Of a DNA stretch of 5,297 bases, positions 1 through 4,760 are shown piece after piece. The first letter of the stretch is position 1; each line of letters begins with the position of its first letter. The stretch spans positions 1-5,297 of the forward strand of contig JALWEL010000032.1 in assembly GCA_027014065.1 (NCBI GenBank), given 5' to 3'. The notes beneath the pieces are model-generated. The model did not search any database and was not told where the DNA came from. It saw only the letters and a list, made by a program, of their open reading frames with translations. This stretch comes from DHVE2 group archaeon (GTDB lineage: Archaea; Thermoplasmatota; Thermoplasmata; Thermoplasmatales; Aciduliprofundaceae). A program made the translations under genes and the position numbers.

Positions 1-3
1 ACG

Positions 4-12
4 TTTTATATC
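4..12 (+). promoter_or_regulatory. Archaeal TATA box for the RPA operon
   Basis: The sequence TTTTATATC is centred near position 8. At the usual archaeal distance of about 26 bp this predicts a transcription start near 34 and a leader of about 30 nt before the ATG at 65. The same core TTTTATATC recurs on the minus strand before the divalent cation transporter gene. The BRE element would lie mostly outside the window, so it cannot be judged. Confidence 0.6.
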
Positions 13-34
13 ATCTCGCACTTAGTCCTCTAAG

Positions 35-49
35 CCCGTGTTTTGCGGG
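35..49 (+). promoter_or_regulatory. Small leader hairpin before the RPA gene
   Basis: CCCG (35-38) can pair with CGGG (46-49) around a 7-nt TGTTTTG loop. It would sit at the very 5' end of the predicted mRNA, just before the ribosome-binding site at 53-60. Four GC pairs make a weak stem for a thermophile, so a role in mRNA stability or initiation is only a possibility. Confidence 0.25.
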
Positions 50-52
50 AGC

Positions 53-60
53 GGAGGTGA
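53..60 (+). promoter_or_regulatory. Strong Shine-Dalgarno site of the RPA gene
   Basis: GGAGGTGA is fully complementary to the conserved archaeal 16S rRNA 3' end and ends 4 nt before the ATG at 65. It decides the start: the in-frame GTG at 38 lies almost at the predicted transcription start and would have no ribosome-binding site in the leader. Confidence 0.85.
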
Positions 61-64
61 AAAA

Positions 65-1342
65 ATGGACGAATTTGAGAGGGCCGTGGAATCAATATAC
101 GTTGCTTTAGATGGCAAAGTTGAGAAGGAGAGAATAAGAAAAGAGCTGAGAAAGTGGATAACCCAGTACGGGGTGAGCATATCCGAAGCCAAGAGGAGCA
201 TAGTTTCCAACTACGGGGGCGATGTTAGAGAATTGCAAAATTCTATAAAGAGTGTCGAAGAACTAAAAGCGGGAGAGGGTCATGTGAATCTTCGTGTCAA
301 GGTGTTGAGCATAAATCCGAAGGAGTACGAGGTGGACGGAACTAAAAAAATAATGCATTACGGATTGATCGGAGACGAAAGCGGCGTTATTCCTTTCACA
401 GCTTGGAAGTTGGACGTGGAGCTTAGAAAGGGGGACTGCGTCGAAATATCAAATGGGTACACGAAAGAATGGCAGGACCGCGTTACCCTCGTGATAGGGC
501 AAAACACCCGCCTAAAATTATTGCCTCAGGACTCTGTGAAGGTGAAAATGGAAATCAAGCCGTCAAAAATAGTGGAGCTGCATCCCAAGATGGGTCTGGT
601 GGAAGTCGTGGGAAAAATAATGAGTGTTGACGAGAGAGAAATAGAAGTTGATGGGGTGCCGCGAAAGATTTACTCGGGAATAATCGCAGACGACACGGGG
701 GAAATAATATTTACCTCCTGGGATGTACCCGTGCAGAAAGACAAAGTTCTGAAAATCTCGGGAGCATATGTATCGACGTTCAGGGGCATGCCCCAGCTTG
801 TATTCGATAATCGCTCCCACGTTGAAGAAGTGGATAGAGAAATAGAAATAAAAGATATACCAGTGAACATCGAAAGCCTCGAGGGTAAGGGAGGTTTGAA
901 TGTCCTCATAGAAGGGGTTGTAATTGACATAAAGGACGGAAGCGGATTGATATCCAGATGCCCGGAATGCGGGAGAGTTCTCACAGGAACCAGTTGCCCA
1001 GTTCACGGCAAGGTAACGCCGAAGCCGGACCTGAGAATAAAAGCGATAATCGACGACGGCACAGGAGCAGTGTTGGCGCTTTTCAACCGCGAGATGAGCG
1101 AAGAAGCTCTGGGCATGTCTTTCCACGAAATTTTGGAGAAGGCCAAGGAGAACATAGGGTACCCATCAATGTTAGTTGACGAGATAGAGGAAAAGCTCAT
1201 AGCAAGACCCATAATGGTTCGGGGCAATGTGAGCAGCGACCCCAAGTACGGGTTGAGAATGTTCGTTAACGAGTTCAGAATGCTCAATTTAGAGGATATT
1301 GCGAAGAAAGCCGAGAAAATGTTAGAGGAGATGGGGTGGTAA
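65..1342 (+). CDS. Replication factor A, large subunit (ssDNA-binding protein, multiple OB folds plus zinc motif)
   Basis: This 425-residue protein is an archaeal RPA, which coats single-stranded DNA in replication, repair and recombination. Residues about 1-62 form a helical N-terminal region ending in a run (YGVSISEAKRSIVSNY) of the kind seen at this place in other euryarchaeal RPAs. Two clear OB folds follow at about 64-155 and 166-258. Both have the family pattern of a beta strand, a 'DD/DE-TG/SG' turn (DESG at 104-107, DDTG at 209-212) and an 'FTxW' strand (FTAW 111-114, FTSW 216-219). A third OB fold, about 263-410, carries an inserted zinc motif: C299-P-E-C302, eight residues, then C311-P-V-H314. 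It again has a DDGTG turn near 330. The end is a short charged helix. The ATG at 65 was chosen for its Shine-Dalgarno site. The RPA-associated gene follows after 2 nt, so the two are almost surely co-transcribed. The family and role are well supported; the exact domain borders are estimates. Confidence 0.95.
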   Translation: MDEFERAVESIYVALDGKVEKERIRKELRKWITQYGVSISEAKRSIVSNYGGDVRELQNSIKSVEELKAGEGHVNLRVKVLSINPKEYEVDGTKKIMHYGLIGDESGVIPFTAWKLDVELRKGDCVEISNGYTKEWQDRVTLVIGQNTRLKLLPQDSVKVKMEIKPSKIVELHPKMGLVEVVGKIMSVDEREIEVDGVPRKIYSGIIADDTGEIIFTSWDVPVQKDKVLKISGAYVSTFRGMPQLVFDNRSHVEEVDREIEIKDIPVNIESLEGKGGLNVLIEGVVIDIKDGSGLISRCPECGRVLTGTSCPVHGKVTPKPDLRIKAIIDDGTGAVLALFNREMSEEALGMSFHEILEKAKENIGYPSMLVDEIEEKLIARPIMVRGNVSSDPKYGLRMFVNEFRMLNLEDIAKKAEKMLEEMGW

Positions 1343-1344
1343 AA

Positions 1345-2202
1345 ATGCCGAGAGAACCCGCTTGGAGAGTGTTCGCATCCGAGTTCAACAGTGCAAAGCA
1401 CTACATCAAAGCGACGGAGCCGAAGATGCCGAGCTATGTGATAACTCCCTTGGGCGCCAAGATAAGCCGCCTTTTCATCGTGGGAGTCTTAACCGAGGTA
1501 CGCGTGGTTTCAGATGATGCAGTTAAAGCGAGGGTTGTCGATCATACGGGCGCCTTTTACCTCTTTGCCGGCAAATTCAGACCCAATGTCCGCCAAGTGC
1601 TGGAGAGTGTGAACGTGCCTCAGTTCGTTGCCGTCGTTGGAAAGAGCAATGTGTATCAGCCCAACGACGACACCATGTATTTATCGGTAGTGCCTGAAAG
1701 ATTGAAAGTGGTGAACGAAATACTGCGCGATTACTGGGTTTTCGACACTGCGAGAAAGCTGAAAATAAGAATCGAAGCCATGCAGGAAGCCCTGAAAATG
1801 GACGAGCCAACGGTGAGAAAACTCGTAGATTTGGGATTCTCCGAGAAAATTTCCGACGGAGTAATAACCGCAATAAAGTATTATGGAAGGGTGGACGTGG
1901 AGAGATATTCCGAAATGCTGAAAGATGCGTTAAAGCATCTTCTTCCTGAGTATCAGGAGATGGGCTACGAGATGCCCAGTTTGGATGAAGAAGAAGATGA
2001 GGAAGAAATAGACGTTGAGCTGGAGCAAAAGGTTCTTGATGCAATATCCGAATTGGACGACGGAGACGGAGCATCCTACGAGGAACTTCTACAAAAGCTT
2101 GGAATGAACAGCGGAGATATAGACCCAATACTCGACACCCTCAAAGACCGCGGAGAGATTTACGAGCCAAAAATAGGAAAATTGAAGAGATTAAGCGCTT
2201 AG
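1345..2202 (+). CDS. RPA-associated protein (RPAP, COG3390-type: OB fold plus C-terminal winged helix)
   Basis: This 285-residue protein resembles the archaeal RPA-associated family, which is encoded next to RPA and acts as its partner on single-stranded DNA. The N-terminus shows the family signature REPAWRVFASEFN (residues 3-15). A single OB fold covers about 36-120, with a VVDHTGAFYLFAGKF core at 64-78. A helical middle (about 120-205) leads to a very acidic linker (213-226: DEEEDEEEIDVELE). The last 55 residues read as a winged helix ending GEIYEPKIGKLKRL (270-283), close in style to the C-terminal domain of archaeal MCM. The ATG at 1345 follows the RPA stop by 2 nt and has GGTG at 1335-1338 as ribosome-binding site. 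An in-frame GTG at 1336, preceded by AGGAG at 1326-1330, would add three residues and overlap the RPA gene by 7 nt, and cannot be excluded. The gene's 3' end overlaps the convergent antiporter gene by 4 nt. Confidence 0.9.
   Translation: MPREPAWRVFASEFNSAKHYIKATEPKMPSYVITPLGAKISRLFIVGVLTEVRVVSDDAVKARVVDHTGAFYLFAGKFRPNVRQVLESVNVPQFVAVVGKSNVYQPNDDTMYLSVVPERLKVVNEILRDYWVFDTARKLKIRIEAMQEALKMDEPTVRKLVDLGFSEKISDGVITAIKYYGRVDVERYSEMLKDALKHLLPEYQEMGYEMPSLDEEEDEEEIDVELEQKVLDAISELDDGDGASYEELLQKLGMNSGDIDPILDTLKDRGEIYEPKIGKLKRLSA
2169..2183 (-). terminator. Possible T-rich terminator for the antiporter transcript
   Basis: Read on the minus strand this is AATTTTCCTATTTTT, with runs of four and five T, 16-30 nt past the antiporter stop. 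Archaeal termination commonly uses such T tracts without a hairpin. It lies inside the 3' coding part of the RPA-associated gene, where it encodes Lys-rich codons, so composition alone could explain it. Confidence 0.35.
2192..2201. repeat. 10-bp perfect palindrome at the convergent gene junction
   Basis: TAAGCGCTTA is its own reverse complement. It contains the antiporter TAA stop (minus strand, 2199-2201) and the first two bases of the TAG stop of the RPA-associated gene (2200-2202). Its symmetry lets both transcripts form the same short stem at their 3' ends; whether this is used is unknown. Confidence 0.5.
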
Positions 2203-3449
2203 CTCTTATTAGCAGCACTTCTTTCCTTTATTTCTTTTCTGAATGACCACTTGAGCATGGGCGGAGTTATAAGGGTTGTGACTGTCACGAACACCATTGT
2301 AGCGGCGATGAATAGCGGTACATGCTGCTGCGATATGGGGTGAGAAGGAGCCGTTATCGCCACGGTGAGCGACACGAGAGCCACTTCCATTCGTGGAATC
2401 GAGCCAACGCCCATCTGCCATGACTTGTGCCAGTCGAATCCGCCGATTCTTGCACCTATTCCACGACCCAATATTTTACCCAAAATAGCCGCCGTAAGAA
2501 TTACAGCAGCAAGGATGAGGGCATTTACATTCAGGAACACGCCTATGTCCATCTGGGCACCGGTATAAACAAAGAACATGGGTATGAGAAATCCGTATCC
2601 TATCGCTCTCACATCCTCCGTGATTATCTTCTTTGCTGGCAAGCGACTTAGAACGATGCCGGCGAAATAAGCGCCTTCGATTGCCGCGCCGAAACTGAAT
2701 TCCGCGAGTGCGGAGAAGAGGAGCATGACACCAAGGAGAACTCCTAACATTCCCCTCTCCGTGCGGATGTATTTCCTCGCGAATTTGGTTATGTAAGGCA
2801 TGTAGTACCATGCTGCGATTAAAGTTACGAGGAAGAATATGGTCAATTGAATTCCAAACATAAGCAAACTTCCAGTTCCGACAGCGAAAATGATTAACGC
2901 AATTCCGAGGAAATCGTCCATGACGCTGGCACTTAGAGACGCGGCACCCACATCGGTGCGAAGAACATTGATATCCATCATCGTCCTAACGGTAACACCT
3001 ATACTCGTCGCAGTCAGGAGAACTCCCATAACGAAGCTCTCTTGATTCGAGTAACCAAGGGCAAGACCTGAAACCCAACCAATCACCAGGGGAACAAAAA
3101 CTCCCATGACAGTGGATATAGTAGCAACTTTTCCGGTGGATTTCAATTGCTCCACATTTGTGTCGAGGCCTGCGATGAAGAGAAGCATCACTATTCCGAA
3201 TTTGGCAAGATAGTGTATGGGGTCAAGTCCCTCGAATGCCACTGGGCCACGGAGCTGAATCCAGTTGTGGAGCCAAGCGTTGATTCCTGGCCCAAAGAGG
3301 TAGCCGTAAAGAACAATGTTTCCAATGATTATTCCAAAAATGATTTCTCCCAGAACTCCTGGAAGCTTCACCTTCTCGAAAAGCACATCGAACATTTTTG
3401 CGAATATGAGCACTATGCCGATTGTGAACAGGAATGATGCGAAATCCAT
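2199..3449 (-). CDS. CPA2-family monovalent cation/proton antiporter (Kef/NapA type)
   Basis: This 416-residue integral membrane protein exchanges Na+ or K+ for protons. It has about 12-13 hydrophobic segments from residue 4 to about 397, then a short basic/acidic tail. Family marks appear in order: KLPGVLGEIIFGIIIG (28-43); FIAGLDTNVEQL (91-102); the TATSIGVTVRTM stretch (146-157) in the first crossover region; the SVMDDFLGIALI ion-binding segment with Asp178-Asp179; FFVYTGAQMDIG (292-303); and a variant of the PRGEVAL motif, IPRMEVALV (351-359), with Arg353 and Glu355. The length matches a bare transport domain, with no RCK/TrkA nucleotide-binding domain attached. The DD pair is typical of electrogenic members, but the transported ion cannot be read from sequence. 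The start ATG has GGTGAT 5 nt upstream. The gene lies 46 bp downstream of the mgtE-like gene, with its own TATA candidate in the gap. Confidence 0.92.
   Translation of the reverse strand: MDFASFLFTIGIVLIFAKMFDVLFEKVKLPGVLGEIIFGIIIGNIVLYGYLFGPGINAWLHNWIQLRGPVAFEGLDPIHYLAKFGIVMLLFIAGLDTNVEQLKSTGKVATISTVMGVFVPLVIGWVSGLALGYSNQESFVMGVLLTATSIGVTVRTMMDINVLRTDVGAASLSASVMDDFLGIALIIFAVGTGSLLMFGIQLTIFFLVTLIAAWYYMPYITKFARKYIRTERGMLGVLLGVMLLFSALAEFSFGAAIEGAYFAGIVLSRLPAKKIITEDVRAIGYGFLIPMFFVYTGAQMDIGVFLNVNALILAAVILTAAILGKILGRGIGARIGGFDWHKSWQMGVGSIPRMEVALVSLTVAITAPSHPISQQHVPLFIAATMVFVTVTTLITPPMLKWSFRKEIKERSAANKS
2219..2240 (+). terminator. Likely T-rich terminator of the RPA operon
   Basis: A 22-nt pyrimidine tract (16 T, 5 C, 1 A) starts 17 nt past the stop of the RPA-associated gene, with runs of three and four T. 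This fits hairpin-free archaeal termination. On the other strand it encodes the charged C-terminal tail of the antiporter (KEIKERS), so it serves or tolerates two functions. Confidence 0.5.
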
Positions 3450-3454
3450 TGAGC

Positions 3455-3460
3455 ATCACC
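3455..3460 (-). promoter_or_regulatory. Shine-Dalgarno site of the antiporter gene
   Basis: Read on the minus strand, GGTGAT lies 5 nt before the ATG at 3449 and matches the archaeal anti-Shine-Dalgarno sequence. An upstream TCACC (3482-3478 on the same strand) could pair with its GGTGA in a longer read-through mRNA. Confidence 0.8.
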
Positions 3461-3481
3461 AAAAGGGGATAAAGGGAGGTG

Positions 3482-3490
3482 AGATAAATA
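3482..3490 (-). promoter_or_regulatory. Candidate TATA box for the antiporter gene
   Basis: On the minus strand this reads TATTTATCT, centred near 3486. It predicts a start near 3460 and a very short leader that just holds the GGTGAT site. The 9-mer ATTTATCTC (3489-3481) is identical to the TATA region of the peptidase gene at 4726-4734. It lies just past the mgtE-like stop, so it would be an internal promoter of a two-gene unit. Confidence 0.5.
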
Positions 3491-3495
3491 CCTTT

Positions 3496-4647
3496 TCAAA
3501 AAATTAGGAAATACGAAAAAATAAGGGCAGCAGTGCCAATTATATCCGCCAAGGTTGTGATCACTGGAACCACCACGTTATCCGGGTCCAGTTTCGCCTT
3601 TAAGCTGCCGATGGTCAGGTAATAGGCAATTGCGATTAGAATAAATATTGACAAGAATGCGGCGAGCCACACCATTGCCACAGCCCTTATGTCCCACGAG
3701 AGAAAAATCACCAGAAGCGATATTATGGAATAAACTATCACGGACAGAGTTATCAGAGAAAAAATCTCCTTTGTAAAATGCTTTCCCCGCGGCAAGATTT
3801 TGGGCTCAACGAATCCGAGGTATATGAATGAGGTTAGCCTCGAAGAAAATATACTCCCTACGTTCCCTAAAGTTTCGTTCACGACAGGCACAACTAAGAG
3901 AATGATTGCGATTTTGTTGCTTTCCCACATGCTTCCGGTTATGAGTTCCAAAAGCGCGATTACTATGAGAATCGGCATGCTCTGCATGTATATCTTCTTC
4001 CCGACCTTTTCCCTAAGGGATTTTCGAATAAGCAGGAAAACGTAAATCAAAGAGAGAATAACAATCAAAACCACAGCCAATGGAACATTGGAGATATAGA
4101 GAAAAAGAACGGCCACTAAAATGATGAAGAACACGCTCACCATATCCCCTACGCTAGAAATAAGCGGCACACCGATGTTGTCAGGATTCCACCCCTTCTG
4201 AAAGGTCTTCACCCCGATATAAGCGGTTAGGGGAGTGAGAATTGAGGCGGTAAATAGATGAGTAATTAGAATAATCCCCGGGAGAAAAATTGCGTAAAAA
4301 TAATTGCCAGTCACGAAGGATATGTACATCCCAACTATAGTGCCCACGATGAGCGCCGCCGAATACGCTAAAGATTTCGTGGCCCCTATCTCCACCTTAA
4401 CCCTCTTGTCTTCGAGATTTTCCACCTCTCCCAGATGCAACGCGGAGCTCAATCGCGAGATGAACGCTCCATAAACGTTTCCACGCATATCGATTAGCGC
4501 AGGAATCATCATGAGAAGCCCGGGAACCGCAATAAAAACGTTGATTGAGAGGTTCATGATATATCCGGCGATGCTATCCGCTACCAACGCCATAATCAAA
4601 GCAGGAAGCGACTCCTTTATGAGCTTGACATCCAGGTGGCGGTTCAT
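3496..4647 (-). CDS. Double-MgtE divalent cation transporter (SLC41-like permease)
   Basis: This 383-residue membrane protein carries two tandem MgtE membrane domains and is expected to move Mg2+ or a similar divalent ion. The halves match at fixed spacing. The first has a P-x7-GN motif (P49 to G56-N57) followed by SRLSSALHLG (64-73), and WNPDN (153-157) with Asp168. The second has P254 to G261-N262, SRLTSFIYLG (269-278), and LDPDN (353-357) with Asp368. Asp168 and Asp368 sit where MgtE has its pore aspartate (Asp432 of the Thermus protein). Each half has about five hydrophobic segments, joined by an extra one at 188-207. There is no N-domain or CBS sensor as in bacterial MgtE. The ATG at 4647 was chosen because GGTGG sites precede it and a TATA box lies about 50 bp upstream; the open frame runs on to 4803 but crosses that promoter. 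The antiporter gene follows after 46 bp. Confidence 0.9.
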   Translation of the reverse strand: MNRHLDVKLIKESLPALIMALVADSIAGYIMNLSINVFIAVPGLLMMIPALIDMRGNVYGAFISRLSSALHLGEVENLEDKRVKVEIGATKSLAYSAALIVGTIVGMYISFVTGNYFYAIFLPGIILITHLFTASILTPLTAYIGVKTFQKGWNPDNIGVPLISSVGDMVSVFFIILVAVLFLYISNVPLAVVLIVILSLIYVFLLIRKSLREKVGKKIYMQSMPILIVIALLELITGSMWESNKIAIILLVVPVVNETLGNVGSIFSSRLTSFIYLGFVEPKILPRGKHFTKEIFSLITLSVIVYSIISLLVIFLSWDIRAVAMVWLAAFLSIFILIAIAYYLTIGSLKAKLDPDNVVVPVITTLADIIGTAALIFSYFLIF

Positions 4648-4650
4648 CGG

Positions 4651-4658
4651 CCACCACC
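4651..4658 (-). promoter_or_regulatory. Shine-Dalgarno region of the mgtE-like gene
   Basis: The minus strand reads GGTGGTGG, two overlapping GGTGG cores 3-6 nt before the ATG at 4647, preceded by more G (4661-4659). It supports the ATG at 4647 as the start rather than upstream codons of the same open frame. Confidence 0.65.
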
Positions 4659-4695
4659 CCCTTTGCCGGAGCCATGGGTGCAGGTAAGTTGTGGA

Positions 4696-4706
4696 GATAT
4701 AAAAAA
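4696..4706 (-). promoter_or_regulatory. TATA box of the mgtE-like gene
   Basis: The minus strand reads TTTTTTATATC, the best TATA element in the window, centred near 4701. It predicts a transcription start near 4675 and a 28-nt leader with the GGTGGTGG site. It lies back to back with the peptidase promoter, the two TATA centres being about 28 bp apart. Confidence 0.7.
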
Positions 4707-4717
4707 CTTGGTTTTGA

Positions 4718-4760
4718 ATGCAAACATTTATCTCCAAGGATGCATCTGCATCATCATGCA
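4718..4760. repeat. Cluster of four TGCAT/ATGCA half-sites around the peptidase promoter
   Basis: ATGCA occurs at 4718-4722, TGCAT at 4741-4745 and 4747-4751, and ATGCA at 4756-4760. The last two form an inverted repeat TGCAT-N4-ATGCA over the predicted transcription start and start codon. The first overlaps the BRE side of the TATA box. The arrangement resembles operator half-sites, but no regulator is identified here and 5-mers recur by chance. Confidence 0.3.
4724..4732 (+). promoter_or_regulatory. TATA box of the S9 peptidase gene, leaderless type
   Basis: ACATTTATC, with a purine-rich GCAAAC before it as BRE candidate, is centred near 4729. The expected start, about 26 bp on, falls at about 4755, right at the ATG at 4756. 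No good Shine-Dalgarno sequence precedes that ATG at a usable distance, which fits a leaderless mRNA. Confidence 0.6.

Noticed and set aside
38..64. In-frame GTG at 38 as an earlier RPA start
   Set aside because: It lies about 4 nt from the predicted transcription start with no ribosome-binding site, while the ATG at 65 has a perfect GGAGGTGA at proper spacing.
563..1126. 187-codon open frame on the minus strand opposite the RPA gene
   Set aside because: The composition is odd (rich in Tyr, His and Phe), there is no recognisable domain, no promoter or ribosome-binding site, and it lies wholly inside a strongly supported gene.
1577..2128. 183-codon minus-strand open frame opposite the RPA-associated gene
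   Set aside because: It is Arg/Pro/Ser-rich as expected of an antisense shadow and shows no family motif or start signals.
2365..2811. Open frames on both strands within the antiporter gene
   Set aside because: They overlap conserved transmembrane coding sequence in other frames and have no start signals or recognisable domains.
3474..3483. Perfect plus-strand Shine-Dalgarno-like GGGAGGTGAG in the gap between the transporter genes
   Set aside because: No start codon follows at usable distance (the next bases are ATAAATACC), so it is not a plus-strand gene start; on the minus strand it matters only as the possible masking arm reported above.
4648..4695. Mg2+ riboswitch (M-box type) in the mgtE leader
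   Set aside because: The predicted leader is only about 28 nt, far too short for an M-box or other structured Mg2+ riboswitch, and M-box is a bacterial element.
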